Positions 1 to 12,560 are shown, counted from the first letter of the stretch. The stretch: DNA of 64,000 bases from Ailurus styani (GCA_002007465.1 LNAC01000003.1:14472203-14536202); one strand, 5' to 3'. The notes: generated by a model not told the origin, from the letters alone. Numbers and translations are program-made.

Positions 1-665
1 ATTTCTTAAAAAGTGAAATGTATGTCTTCTCCTTTTAATGTGCAGAAATCATATTCCCATATAAGATTTATACATGAATATCCTTAGCAGCTCTTTTTGT
101 AATAACCAAAAATTAGAAGCCACTCAAATGTCCATCAATAAGTGTATGAGTAAATAAAATACGGTATATCCAAAAAACAGAGTGCAATTGAGCAATAAAA
201 ATAAAGTATTATACACACTACAACATGGTTGAACTTCAAAATAGTAATATTGAGTTGAAGAAGGCAAAAAAATGTATAAATGCTGTATGATTCCATTTCG
301 AGAAAATGCAAACTAATCTAGTAATGAAAAAGTCAGGAGTGATAGTGGATAGTGGTACAGTGATAGTCAGTAGTGATAAAAAGCAGATCAGTGGTAGCCT
401 GATGCTGACCAGGGATATAGCAAAGATAAGGAGACTACACGACTACAGAAAAGAACAAGGAAATTCTGGGGTTGTCATATGTATGTTCATGATCATGATC
501 ATGATGATGGTTTTACAGGTCACATACACATATTTGTATGTGTACATACATATGTATACACACACGTTAAAACTTATCAAATTGTACACTGTAAATATGG
601 GCAGTTTATTGCATGTCAGTTGTAGCTCAATGTCACTTAATTTTCAGTCAAATAAAAATTTTCTT
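1..665 (+). mobile_element. L1 (mammalian-wide L1M-type) 3' end, cut by the window edge
   Basis: The text follows the end of L1 ORF2 and the 3' UTR. It has the phrases for a small number of copies in the cell, 'tccatcaataagtg', then 'aaacttatcaaattgtacac', 'cagtttattgcatgtcag' and a final AATAAAAATTTT tail. It is heavily mutated and has no open frame of retrotransposon length. The 5' part lies outside the window. Confidence 0.75.
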
Positions 666-1600
666 TAAGTTTTCTATTCTATGGCAATATTTTCCCTATA
701 GAAGACCATGGAGGATTTAGTACAAACTTTATCATAATTCAAGGATCTCCACCATATTTTGAACAAGTGTCCTGCACTATCTATTCTCTGCATGAATATT
801 ATCTTCAATATTCATAACACAAGAGAAAACACTTCTCAATTTCTCATGCCAATGATTTATGGTTAAAGTGGTATCTAATAACAGATTCCTAGTTGAGTGT
901 CAAATAGCTCACCACAAAAATTAAAGGGAAAGCACTGAAAATACTAGTTATGCATAATAGCACTGAAACCTTATACTAACGTCAACCAATCACGAGAAGC
1001 TAGAATACCCATGCTCTAACAATAAGGATAAATGGGACTTGTATGAGAGAGTCAGTGAATGCACTGTGACACTAAAATAGAGAAAAACGTCTAGCCTCAA
1101 AGGTAAAGTAAGGAGAAAAAGAGGAATCTTCTTGTTTCAAGATACAGATTTGTCCTCTCTACTCAGGAGAACTGCTTTTACTATAGAAGCCAGACTATAA
1201 CCTTTCTCTCAAAGTCAGTTAACTTTCATTCTACAAAAAGCAAGGGAAAAGCTGTTTCTGATGAATTAGGCAGAGGACTGTTCTTTGGCAGACATAGTTT
1301 ACTTGCATTTATATAAACTTTAAATACAGTTAGTTTAGAGTTCCAGAAAATAAGACAATGGCTTCTGAGAAGTTTCCATCACCGTTAATGAATTCTACTA
1401 AACGATGCTGGCTACTTAGGTGTACCATGAATATGCTCTCTAGTTGTGTATTTGAGAAAAAAGATTCAGAGTATTCAAATCAATATGATGTCAAGGCAAG
1501 TTTATTGTCAAATATTGATTTGGATTTGATAAATTTCTCATTCCTGAAGTATGAACGTAAAGGAAAGAGAGTATAGAGTCCTGAATAAAACCACGTCAAT
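666..1600. other. Unattributed AT-rich DNA
   Basis: I recognise no gene or repeat here. The 72-codon frame at 1358-1576 has no homology that I can see, and it sits in AT-rich DNA where such frames arise by chance. Confidence 0.5.
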
Positions 1601-2596
1601 TCTAGGTAAAGTGAACACTATTTTGTAGGCTCAGAGAAGGGAAAAAATAACAAAATAAAAAAGCTAAAAATTATTTATTCCCAAAATGAAGGAAAAAACC
1701 CCAAAAATGGTTATTATTTGTGTTCAAAATAATACAAGTAGAAAAGGATTCCATGAAATATGTGCAGAAATCCACAGGAAGAAAACAGGCTGAAATGATA
1801 AATGGGGAAAAAAATTCTAAATATTCCTGAGTGATAGAAGGGAAAATTGCCAAGAAGCAAAAAGGTAAACAGTAAAATTAAAAGTCCACCTCTTTTGGAC
1901 GTGAAAACTAGAAATGAGTATTAAAATAGAATTACTGAGTCGATGAATAAAAAAATTTAGAATACGTACCTAAAAGATAAAATGATAAAAATTCAAGAGA
2001 AAATGCAGTAGATACGGAATACGAAGTTAAGATAAAAATTAAAAATTGAAGATGTTTACAACGAAAAAATATATCATTAAAAGAAAAGAAAAATATGGTG
2101 AGATACACATTTATTTAAAATTGCTGTGACTCTCTTTGGATAGTAGGATAAAACTGTCTCAGATAATATTGATGAAAGGCGAATGACACACAAATCTATG
2201 TATGCCATGTAAAAATTTGAGAACTAAAATAATAAAGTTTCAAAATTATGCAATCTGTTAGAAAAGAAAAAAAAATGCTGTCTACACATAAGAAAATCTG
2301 GCCAGCTCCTGTTTCTCCTCTGCAAGATTAAATGGAAAAGAGACAAGATTAATGTTTAAAGAGGAAATTTTGTGAATCTCAAAATTCTGTTCCCAGATAA
2401 ATCATTTTAATTAATGAAAGAAACCAAAAGATGATTTCAGATATTAATGATCCAGAAAATATATGGAATGAATTCCACGGAAATGTGCATCTTAAAAGAC
2501 TAAAACTGAAAAAGACAAACTAAAGATAAAGCACAGAAGCTATAATAGCTAGCATATATTCAAATATATGAGGCAAAAAATAAAAAAGCAAACATT
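1600..2596 (+). mobile_element. Possible old L1M-derived segment
   Basis: A-rich on the plus strand for about 1 kb, as expected for the L1 sense strand. It contains phrases such as 'aattctgttcccagataaat' that resemble old L1 coding or 5' UTR text. Too diverged for a family name. It could also be simple A-rich DNA. Confidence 0.35.
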
Positions 2597-2597
2597 A

Positions 2598-2804
2598 GGG
2601 CCTTCTAGGTGGCTCAGTTGGTTAAGTGTCCGCCTTTGGCTCAGGTCATGACCCCAGGGTCCTGGAAGAGAGCCCTGCATCAGGCTCCCTGCTCAGCAAG
2701 AAGTCTGCTTCTCCCTTTCCCTCTGCCCTCCTTGTGCTCTGTCTCGCTCTCTCAAATAAATAAATAAACAAACAAACAAACAAACAAACAAATAATCTTT
2801 TTGG
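2598..2804 (+). mobile_element. Carnivore SINE (SINEC)
   Basis: Head 'ggtggctcagttggttaag' (tRNA-derived A box), then a B-box region, a CT-rich middle, and an AAATAAAT/(AAAC)n tail. The flanks AAAAAGCAAACATT (2583) and AAAAAGTAAACAATG (2805) look like a mutated TSD, so the copy is not young. Confidence 0.93.
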
Positions 2805-2831
2805 AAAAAGTAAACAATGTAGCAACTGTGA

Positions 2832-4250
2832 AAATAATTCATTAATTTATTCAACAAATATATAATGAGTACTCAATTAGAACCATGAACTTCCTTTCAG
2901 GCGCTGGATATAGTATATTGAGTCAAATGAAAGAACCCATTAATTCATGGGACTTTTTTTATTTTAGTGGGGGAGACAATAAATAAGGTAAGTGCATGTG
3001 TGTGTGTTATTCAAGATAGTATTAAGTTCTAAAAAAGGAAAAATAAACTGAAAAAGAGGGTGTGAATTGAAGCTGGTGGAAAAGGTATATGTGTTTTATT
3101 ATGAACAGACCAGTCAGAGAAGTCTGCACTGAGAAGGTGACCTTTGAAAGAAACCCAGGAGGAAGTGAGAGAATGTAGCGTGCGAACATATGAAGGAAGA
3201 ATATTACAGACAGATGAAAGAAACACTGCAAAGTTCTGGAGGCAACAACATGTCTGCCATTTCTAGAAAGAGCAAGGCCACCAGTGTAGCTTGAGTGAAG
3301 GAATAAGGGAGAGAGTATTAGGAGAAGGAGTCAGAAAAATAATAGAGAGCCAAGAACAGAAATCAGGGCATCCTTACATTGAGACATCAGAGAATGAGAA
3401 AGAACCAGGAAAATCGGTGTCCAGCAAATTAAAAGAAATATCAAGCAAGTTAGGTGTCAGATAAGCCAAGAGAAGAAAGTGCTTCAAGGAATAGCAACAG
3501 CTAGCTCAAATAAGACAAGAACTGGGAAACGACACTGGACTAAACAGGCTGGAGGTTACTGTGACTGTAACAGAAAAAGACTATTGGTATAATGAAGGTA
3601 AAATCTGACTAATGGGCTCAAGAGAGAACAGGAAGAAAAAAAACTGGAAATGAGAGAGGGAAGAAGGGAAGGAAGAGAAGCCAAAAAAAAAAGTCAACCT
3701 TTTGAGGCAGGTGACTATAAGTAAACACATCCTTCTAGTGCGCTGTGCTAGCCGAAGAATTTTATAAAACTCTTCCACGGGATAGGGTTCCAGAAAGTGT
3801 CTACGAGTATGGAGAATAACTGTATTTTCCCTGAAGACCTTTGAGGCCAAGTCAGAAGAGGCCACATGAGGAAGCTTTTGATGATGAAATATATTTCATC
3901 TCGAAATGTATTTTAAAGGGCAAATGCAGGTTCCAGGAGACAGTCTCTGAACAAAGCTGGAAAGAGCTGAGACTGCTGAGTTTAAAACAGTGATCAAGAG
4001 AAGGGAAAAGTAAACTTCTCTTTTCTGTAGTAAAATTTATAATAAAGCCATAATAAGTTAAAGAGTGTAGCACTAGTACACATACAAAAATTCTTTAAAA
4101 AATGTAAAAAATAGTAGGAGGCAAGGAGACAGATCAAAATACATAAAAGAACACAAAAATGATGATCCATGAGCCCATTTAGAAGAAATGAACTGATCAT
4201 GAAATGGTGTTTGAAAAATGGGATAAATATCCAAAGAAATCCAATAGAAT
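2832..4250 (-). mobile_element. L2 LINE, long antisense fragment
   Basis: Begins with the reversed L2 3' end ('ttattcaacaaatat', 'gtgggggagacaataaata'). It continues with 'ctgagaaggtgacctttga', 'caaggccaccagtgtag', 'gaagaaagtgcttcaagg' and 'gggctcaagagagaacagg', all in the order seen in reversed L2 text. No coding capacity. The ORFs at 3022-3231 and 3581-4073 are chance frames inside it. Confidence 0.75.
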
Positions 4251-4711
4251 CTTCATTTTATATCAGCAGTTCTCAAACTCTGGGCATTTATAGAACATTT
4301 TTAGTGCATGTTTATTGCATGTATCTGACCTCCAAATTTTAGTGATCCTAAAAAATATTGTGATAATTTTTAATCATGAAAATGTTTATGATTTTAAAAA
4401 ATTAAAAATGTTTATAATTAATAATATTTTTCTATCAATAACAAGGTTGACATCAGCAGCTTATTCCAAGGTATCTATTTTTGGATAAAAGCAGAATATG
4501 TTAAGTCAAAAATCAAATTCCAATCTAATTAGTTAATTTCCTTACTCTTTATTTCTACTACATTAGAAAACTTTTACAATAGTTAGCTGCTGAGAAAAAT
4601 ATCAAGTGTTTTGTGTTGTGGCAACCCCTTTTGTATATTCAGAATGCCAGATTTATGAAGACATTTCTTTTTAGTGCACAAAATGAGACTAAGACAACAA
4701 TTTTGGGGAGT
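4251..4711. other. Unattributed AT-rich DNA
   Basis: AT-rich sequence between the L2 copy and the next SINE. No repeat family or gene was recognised. Confidence 0.5.
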
Positions 4712-4886
4712 TGTTTTTTTGTTTTTGTTTTTGTTTTTTTTTATTAGAGAGAGAGACAGCAAGAGAGGGAACACAAGCAGGCTTCCCACTGAGCAGGGAA
4801 CCAGATGCAAGGCTCAATCCCAGGACCCCGGGATCATGACCCGAGCTGAAGGCAGATGCTTAACGACTGAGCCACCCAGGCACCCC
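4712..4886 (-). mobile_element. Carnivore SINE (SINEC), reverse
   Basis: Reads tail first: T-rich, GAGAGA stretch, 'cactgagcagggaacc', 'gggatcatgaccc', then 'gactgagccacccaggc'. The imperfect TSD is TTTTGGGGAG / TTTTTGGGAG. The 'gactgagcc' form is the general carnivore type, not the mustelid 'cccactgagcc' type. Confidence 0.93.
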
Positions 4887-5228
4887 TTTTTGGGAGTATT
4901 TAGAAACCACCTAAAAATATGTATCATACTCAAAGGTAGAAAGTTTAAACGTTTAAAATTTGAGAGATAGTGGCAAATAATTCTGAATCAACTATCTGAC
5001 TACATTTGACTCTAGACAGAATTACTTTAAAAATATGCATTGATTTCTTTTTCTGGGTAGTGAATATAATCAAGTGCTGGGAAAGAATAAAAATCTTAAT
5101 CAATATCTGCTTCTATCAATGGTCGACATCAAGATTCACTACAACAAATTCTAACATTGTAGTTTTAAAGTTAAAAAGTAAATAGATGGAAAAAAGAGTA
5201 AATAGACGAAGCTATTCAAGATACAGGA

Positions 5229-5446
5229 TATATTCAGTATTTTTTTTCTTAAGATTTTATTTATTTGACAGAGAGAGAGAGAGACAGAGAGAGAGAGGAT
5301 ACAAGCAGGGCGAGTGGGAGAAGGAGAAGCAGACTTCCCGCTGAGCAGGGAGCCCGATGTGGGGCTCAATCCCAGGGCCCTGAGATCAGGACCTGAGCCG
5401 AAGGCTAAACGACTGAGCCACCCAGGCGCCCCTATATTCAGTATTT
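5229..5446 (-). mobile_element. Carnivore SINE with perfect 14-bp TSD
   Basis: TATATTCAGTATTT occurs at 5229-5242 and again at 5433-5446, flanking a reverse SINE body at 5243-5432. The body carries TTTATTTATTTGACAG, a GA-rich run, and the head 'gactgagccacccaggcg'. Some 'aaggc..' head bases are deleted. Confidence 0.96.
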
Positions 5447-6124
5447 AAGTGAATTCTTGAACCCTTAAAAATTGTCTTTGGTGTTTTATCATTATTTGCT
5501 TCAAAATGCATAAGAGAAGATTTTCTTTGCATAATGGTAATTGCTTACTACTGAATCTCTGTAGACAACTTTCATGCAGATTTAAAAGAATAAATAAAAC
5601 TACCCATAACCCACACCTATAGCAAAACTAGGAGAGAGAGAAGTCCTTAAACTTCCAAGTATGTGTAAGTGGAAAAATAAATATCCAAACCAAGAAAGCC
5701 ATCTCCAGAGAGATTAAATAGAAAAGAGGGGGGAGGAACAGGGGACTGGCAAAGGCAAAACACAGATAATACCATCCACAGTAAGAAAAAGTTTCATCCT
5801 ATGTGGGAAATACTAAACATACGTAGGTGACCTGTTGGACCTGGACAAATGTTGATTTTAGATCTCTGCACCTGACCGCCAGAATATTAGCAGTTTCTAG
5901 AGAGGCCTTCACTGGGTTCGGTCACTTATACTACCCAGATGATCTCAACAACACTTTGCTCTCTCAAGGCTACCTCTTTGGAACAGCTCCTGGTATGGGC
6001 ATGGTGGCTGGAATATATACTTGGAGGACAGGGTAGGGAGTAAGGAGCCTCCAATTTAGAGTCCAACTCAAGGGTCAATAGTTGGTCATATCCTCTCGAT
6101 GACCTCCTCCAAAAACAAAATGAA
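5447..6124. other. Unattributed block, partly GC-richer (5826-6120)
   Basis: 5447-5825 is ordinary AT-rich DNA. 5826-6120 is less AT-rich, with short frames on both strands (5827-6036 plus, 5926-6132 minus). I recognise no gene or repeat in it. It sits directly upstream of an L1M fragment and may belong to another transposon. Confidence 0.4.
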
Positions 6125-6720
6125 GCTAACAATTAACAGGCAAACTTTTAACCGGGAAATAATTTTGCAACGTATGTTAATGAAAAGTGTTCAATGTTAC
6201 TAAGGCTTACAAATCAAAGGAAAATGGAGACCCAACATCAGACTGTATTCTCATATAATGAGTATTAGAAATGCCTAATCAATATATCAAAGTAGTCTAT
6301 TTCAGTATTGATATAAAAAATAGATATGTAATAAAACTTGCTTAAATTATTTAAAATAGCAAAGATTAAAGAGATAATACTTAATACTGTATTGACAATA
6401 TTGGGATTATAAATATTACCAAAACTGTAATGTCCCATATGTTAAAAGTCTTTAAATGTTCATTATTTGAGCCTGAGGAAGTAATTCTACTTCTTAGAAA
6501 TATATTCTAATGGAAAAAAATTAGGGATTTGTTTATAGATCTCTTTTGGAAGTCATTTACTATAATGATAAAATATGAAAAAATTGGAAATGATATAAGG
6601 AAAGAAGAAAATTGTTCAATTTTAGTAATAAAATTTAGTATGAAGATTTAAATCGTTTTAAAAAGTCTTTTTACTTTTATGAGAAAACATTAACAATGTG
6701 CTAAGTGAAACATGTTATAC
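6125..6720 (+). mobile_element. L1M fragment (end of ORF2 / 3' region)
   Basis: Degenerate L1 text: 'gaaaagtgttcaatgttact', 'gtaattctacttcttagaaa' (resembling the 'tctacttctaggaat' phrase), 'aaaattggaaatgatataa', 'aatgtgctaagtgaaacatg'. Old and inactive. Confidence 0.65.
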
Positions 6721-8019
6721 AAACAATAACAATTTACTAATCTTCTCTTATTGCTTTGTCTCACTTGGGGAAAATTATCTTTGAGGTTTTTTTCAAACCA
6801 ATTAGAAAACAGTAAGACACTTTTCCTTATGGGGAAGTGGAAAATTATTTGATGGCAAATCCACATAAGACACATTTAACATGAAGTTTTTCATTTCAGA
6901 TATGCAAATTACATTGTCATTTATACTATGGTGAAAATAAAAGATCTGTTGAAATTATTGGAGATGTATTTTTAATAAATGTGGGAAACTAGTTATAACA
7001 TTTATAATTTTAAATGCTCATTATATTAATTTTCCTTGGGATTCTGAATTCAACTTAACTCCTCTAACTTTGAATAGGTGTACAAGGGTTTCATGAATTT
7101 GTCAATAACAATGCAGTAAGAGGTTTTATTCATACTTTTACCAAGGTATTATATTATCAAGGTATTAAAAAAGAAAACTTGTGTTCATCATCTGGTTTTT
7201 TAAAAGGGACTTTTCTTCAGCCCTAAGATTATAAAAAAATTATAATAATTATTCAGTCACTTAGGAAAATTTGTGAATGTTAGATTTGATTTTATCATGA
7301 CAGAATCTTTGACGTTTCATGCCACAGTGAACTCTCTCCTCTCCATTGCATAAGGAGTATCATTTCACATTGACTGAAACTGGACAGGGATCATTATAGT
7401 TCACATTTCAGTAACATGAGTTGAAAATCTAATTGACGTTTTGCTGGATTACATCTACACAGTGCTCCACTGTAAAAGGCAACTTCACAAGCTGTCCCTT
7501 ACAGTGACCATTTAAATGAAATTTCTCAGGGATCATATCGTTCACCCAGCACAGCATCTTCTGCTTATCTAAATTCATTGTTCATTGCAATGTACAATGT
7601 TCATAGTTAAAAACTTATTACAAAATCACGTTTTGATTAGGCTTCAGACAGTAGATTTGATGGGAAAAGGAAACTATTTAATTTTATTTTAAAGAAAATT
7701 GTCAACTGTAAACATCTGAAAAACAAATAACAAATAAGGTTAAAAATGACAACTTTAATATTTTAGTCCAAAAATTAAGATTCTTTGATGGCAAAAAAAA
7801 AATTTCAGAATAAAATTTAAATGTTCCTTCTTTTCACCTTCAATTTCCACTGACTAAACTGAGAAGGATAAAAGCAATTTAGAAATCATTTGCATAAAAC
7901 AGAGGAATATGAAAATTTTATGATCTTTACTAAGGTAATAAATAATGTCAATTAGGAATAGATATTCAATTTACAAAATAATTATATTAGGTACAAATGC
8001 TTAAAAATGGTATGCTTTT
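6721..8019. other. Unattributed DNA
   Basis: AT-rich. 7260-7610 is less AT-biased and without obvious repeat text, so it could be constrained. No gene evidence. Confidence 0.4.
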
Positions 8020-8181
8020 CACCCGACTCTTGATTCAGCTCAGGTCGTGATCTCAGGGATGTAGGACCGAGCCCCACATCCAGCTCCACACTGAGCACGG
8101 AGTCTGCTGAAGTTTCTCTCTTCCCCTCCCCCCCCCAGGTTGGACTCTCTCTCTCATTCTTTAAAATAAATAAACTTTAAA
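8020..8181 (+). mobile_element. Old degenerate carnivore SINE
   Basis: 'gctcaggtcgtgatctcagg', 'gagccccacatccagctcc', a C-run, 'ctctctctctcattcttt' and 'aaataaataaactttaaa' follow the SINE order. The first ~20 bp of the head are missing or mutated. Confidence 0.85.
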
Positions 8182-8580
8182 CAAAACAGTACACTTGTGT
8201 GTGTAGCAGAAATAAAATAAAAAGTTGCATATATTGTTATTGCTATAAAATGACAGTGTATCAAGACTTCTTCATTCCCTGATGGTTTTTATACTAAGTG
8301 GGTTTAAACTAACACTGGATCTTGTGACATCCTACATAAGGGTAAAATAATAAAATTTTGTCAATAAAGTAGGAGAAGGCTGCTGCTCACTTTTTCCCAC
8401 TCCTTACAGTACCTTCTTGAAAATATAATAGACCTGATAAGAAGTCCAACCTTTAGATTTTAAATGTAAGGTCATGATTTTACACTGTAAGTAAGACATT
8501 GTTAAGATTATCACAAGATGCATCCATTTGTCTCTTGAGGAAATAAGAGAAATTTATTTACTTATTTATTTTCATCCATA

Positions 8581-8929
8581 GTCAACCCTTAAACAACATA
8601 GGTTTGAACTGTGTGGGTCTACTTTTCAATATTTTTCAATATTGAAAATTTGATATTTTTTAATAAATAGAGTATAGTACTATAAATATATTTTCTCTTA
8701 CAACTTTCTTTAAAACATTTTCTTTTCTCTAGCTTACTTTATTGTAAGAATATGGCATATGATATATATAACATATAAAATATGTGTTCATGGGCTGTTC
8801 ATTTTATCAGTAAGGCCTCTGATAAATAGTAAGCTATTTGTTAAGCTTTTGGGGAGTTAAAAGTTATAGAAGGATTTTTGACTGTAAAGGTTAGTGCCCC
8901 TAACTCCCACTTCATTCAAGGGCCAACTG
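8581..8929. mobile_element. Tigger-like (Tc1/mariner) non-autonomous DNA transposon
   Basis: The left end GTCAACCCTTAAACAACATA is an imperfect inverted copy of the right end, whose complement reads CAGTTGGCCCTTGAATGAAG. Both ends are flanked by TA (8579-8580 and 8930-8931), the target of this superfamily. The centre contains 'agcttactttattgtaag', typical of the family. It is 349 bp with no transposase frame. Confidence 0.75.
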
Positions 8930-8931
8930 TA

Positions 8932-10884
8932 CTTTACCATAGAGATTTGCAAGAAATTCTGTCCAGACTTTGTAGTCTCTTGAAAATACCTGCATGCATG
9001 TATCATAACTGCATTACTCAGTTTTCTCCCTCTTACATATTAGCACTCAGGCAGTTTTTTTATTTCCTCAAAATTAGTGGCAAGATTAATTTTTTTGTTT
9101 TGCATTTTTTCTTGAATCGTGTGTGATAAAAAGCCTTAAAAGTAACTCTCATGTAAAAAATGGTTTTACAAGTTAATGCATGAATATTAGCAACAATTTA
9201 GAGAACTCTTATTACTTAATTAAAAGAGTAAGGAAACAGTAAGCAGTAACCACTTGAAGGTATAAGCAAGATTTAGATTATATGGTCAAGAACAAAAATA
9301 TTTTATTGCTTGGGGGACTTTCTTGCATCTTTTAATTCTCTAGTTATGCTACTGATCCTATAATTTAACTCCTCAGATGTCAGATAATTTTTGAGGGAGG
9401 AACGAGAAAGTTTACATCAGCCACACACTTTGATAAACCATTTTTCAATACAGATTCGAGGTAGGAGGGTATCAAAGGCCAAATTTCTCGTTTATCATGG
9501 GTATTTCTTAAAAATAGAGTAAGTCAGTAGGCATAGATATATGACCAATAGACTAAGGAAAATATTATACTTCAATGAAAAACTATACATTGTTTAAAAC
9601 ATACTCTTCTAGGTGGCTGATTCTGATTCTATGGGAGCTCTGCACCTTCCACTGCCTTTTAGCTATTTTACAACTCTCTAAGTTGTAAATAACTGATAGC
9701 AATGCAAAATAATTCTTGTCTACAGACAGGCGAATAAATTCTCTTAGGCAAAGGTTCAATTGATTTTCCTCCCTTATAGTGGAAAAAGCTAGTTTTGCGT
9801 CATTTGCTCATTCATTTCAATACTTCTGATTTATAAATGTGTCTGTTCTTTAGATTTCTCTTTAAACCAACTGTAACATGTGCCTGACTCACTCATTAAT
9901 AATGAGTTAAACAAAATTTTTGCCATATGTTCATCTTATATCCATATGCGCGTGATTTTACCTTTTAAAAAATAACCATCCCCATAGACAGACGAAGGAA
10001 GGAAGGGAAGGGAAGGAAAGAGAAGGAAGGTTGGTTTGTTCTTTATATTAATGTTTTCAAAAACTGATATCTAAAAAAAAGTCAATTAAACAAACAGGGT
10101 TGTCATTCTTATTGTTGTTCCTTTTCATTGGCATTCCTCAACCCTTATCGCCTTTTAAATGCTGGAAGTTGCCCATATTTCCATCCTAAACACAACAGAT
10201 TGACAGAGAAAGGGAAGAAAAAAACACATACTATAGAATGGCATATTATCCCATCTCCTTTATTCTTAGCTGTTCCTGTAACTTTGCTTTCCTAAAGGTA
10301 TATTTCTCTGCCTTTCTTTATGATTTTTATATTTTATATTTTTACTTTTATACTTATCAAAATTCTTAGACTAAAGTTATGGAAAGAAAAATAAAGCTCA
10401 GCTAAATGTTTACTTTTGTAAGACTTCATTTTTTGTTTTGTTTCAGTAAATAAGCTTAACATATTTGTCTTGATTGAAATTATTTTAATTAAAATTATTT
10501 TAATTAGTAAACTTTAGAAAAGAAAAAAATGGAGTTATTTTTTGAGTATCCTCTAGATATTCTTCTGATACATCTCTTCAAATAGTTTTAATCATTGAGA
10601 ATGATCATCAGGGGGTAGTATTTAACCTATGTAAATGACCTTCCTTCCCACTCCCACTGAAATCTAGACCTATGTACATAAACTACCACTTTGCTCCATG
10701 GGGTTTGCTCCATGGGGTTTAGCAGTGCAGCAGAGCTCTGCTTCACTGAATCTAGAGGTACAACCTCTATGTCAATAGCTCAGAGAGAAAATTATTTTAT
10801 CTCTAACATAAACTAATTGTAATTCATTAAAGATAATATATTGCCTTCTGTTAGAATCCTCCATAGAAAAAACGTAGGTCCATG
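8932..10884. other. Mostly unique AT-rich DNA with a (GGAA)n-like patch
   Basis: No gene or repeat family was recognised. A short purine microsatellite (gaaggaagg type) lies at about 9992-10031. A 14-bp direct repeat (TTTGCTCCATGGGG) occurs twice at about 10691-10718. Confidence 0.45.
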
Positions 10885-11043
10885 ATTCAAGTACCAAAAG
10901 AGCTAAAATTAAAAACACTAACAACCCTATATGTTGGTGAGCATGTAGAGCAACTAATTCTTGTATATTGATGACAGAAGTAAAAAATGGTTCAATCACA
11001 TGGAAGAAAAAGATTTTAGAATTTTCTTATAAAACTAAATATA

Positions 11044-11132
11044 GGGGTGCCTGGGTGGCACAGCTGGTTAAGCATCCAACTCTTGGTTTCCAGCTCAGGT
11101 CATGATCTCAGGGTGTGAGATGGAGCCCACAT
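11044..11132 (+). mobile_element. Truncated carnivore SINE head
   Basis: 'ggggtgcctgggtggcacag' through 'ggtcatgatctcagggtg' and 'gatggagccca' is a SINE head. The CT-rich middle and A-tail are missing and an AT/GATA repeat follows directly. It lies inside the L1M copy. Confidence 0.88.
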
Positions 11133-11237
11133 AGATATATACAAATAGATCTATGTATAGATAGATAGACAGACAGAGAGACACATATATGAGTATATAT
11201 ATGTATATGATACATGTATCTGTGTATGTATATACAT
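11133..11237 (+). repeat. (GATA)/(TA)-rich microsatellite
   Basis: Runs of 'gatagatagacagacaga', 'gagtatatatatgtatatga' and 'tgtgtatgtatataca'. It stands where the SINE tail would be and probably grew from it. Confidence 0.85.
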
Positions 11238-12124
11238 CAAGAACTTGTACAATTTTCATAGAAGTTTTATTGTTAATATACCCAAACTGATTAAAAAAAA
11301 ATTCTGAAGGCTATCAATAGTAGCATGGATAAACACCCTATGGAATATTCATAAAATCAACTACTGGTATATAAGCAACAGCATGAATGAAATGTAAAAA
11401 AACAAGATGAAAAACATTATCCTGAGTGAGTGAAAGAAATATTTCACCAAAAAAATGCATATTATGTGATGTCATTTACATGAAGTTCTAGAACAACCAA
11501 AACTACCCTATGGTAAGAACAAGAAGAATGGGGAGACTGATCTGTAAAAACATGAGGGAACTTCCTGGAGTGACTGAACTTTGTACATCTTGAAATAAAA
11601 TAGGGTTGCAGAGATTTGTATTTTTAAAATATTCATTGGATGACACATTTCAGATTCATACATTTTATTGTGTGTAATTCTATCTTAAAATATTGTAGTC
11701 AAACATTGAGCTCTAATTAATAACACGGATGAAGATGTGTGTGCTCAGAAGTGAGATATGCTGATGTCTGCAATTTGCTTTGAAAACATAAAAAGATGGA
11801 TTTATTGTTGGACAGAAGCATATACAGATGAATATGTAATAAAAAAAGGAGTGAAATATATGTTGCAGAGCCTAAATAATGGGTATTTGGATGTTCATTA
11901 TAAAATTATTTGCATTTTTTATATATTTGAAATTTTTCATAATAACAAAATGAAGTAATACAGGGATTTCTAAAACATATATAATCACTTATTGTCAGCA
12001 TATTGATTATATATTGGGTGGGTACTCAATGGCAAAATTTCGGTATAAAGCAAATCAACCCATTGTGTTGATTTTGTTCCCCACTCTCCTTAATCTCCTT
12101 ATTCTTTTGTCTACGTTTGGCGCA

Positions 12125-12371
12125 TTTCCCATTACGTCCCACAGCTAAGTATGGCCACATTACTTTTGGACTAATGAAATGGGAGTGTTAGTAAAAGATG
12201 CCACCTGGGACTTAAAACATGGCTCATACATTTCTCTAGCTTCTTTTTCTCTTTGTTTTAAGCTAAAGTGCTGATGTCCCTGTGACCCACCTTCAACCGT
12301 GCAGACTGAGACAGCAACCTGGAGAAGAAGTTCCCACCGTGAAATCACTGCCTGAAATTCAGGATCCATTG
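12125..12371. mobile_element. Degenerate mammalian-wide repeat (family uncertain)
   Basis: 'acagctaagtatggccacat', 'actaatgaaatgggagtgtt', 'gccacctgggacttaaaaca' recall an old medium-reiterated element. No terminal repeats were established. Confidence 0.4.
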
Positions 12372-12379
12372 CCTGTGTT

Positions 12380-12560
12380 TAGACAAAGTCTTACCGGAAC
12401 ACAGCCACACCCACTCAGTTATATAACATTTTATAAAGTCTAGGACTGCTCTGCTTCCACACTACAGCCGCAGAGCTGAATAGCTGCCCTGGAGACAATA
12501 TGGCCACAAAAGCCTACAGTAACATCTATCGAACTCTTCACCAAAAATATATACATTGAC
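12380..12560. mobile_element. DNA-transposon-like fragment (probably hAT)
   Basis: 'accggaacacagccacaccc', 'ctgctctgcttccacactac', 'gccgcagagctgaatagctg' and 'atggccacaaaagcctacag' follow a well-known mammalian repeat that I associate with hAT elements. The family name is uncertain. Confidence 0.55.

Larger units (their letters stand above)
10885..11950 (+). mobile_element. L1M 3' part, interrupted by a SINE/GATA block
   Basis: 'atgttggtgagcatgtagag', 'gatgacagaagtaaaaaatg', then after the interruption 'gaacttgtacaattttcata' and 'gcatggataaacaccctatg'. It closes with the 3' UTR phrase 'gatgtctgcaatttgctttg' and 'gaaatttttcataataacaa'. The order matches L1M ORF2 end plus 3' UTR. Confidence 0.75.

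Noticed and set aside
2598..2660. tRNA-like A and B boxes in SINE heads as functional tRNA genes
   Set aside because: They are tRNA-derived SINE promoters embedded in retroposons with TSDs and A-tails; no cloverleaf with acceptor pairing.
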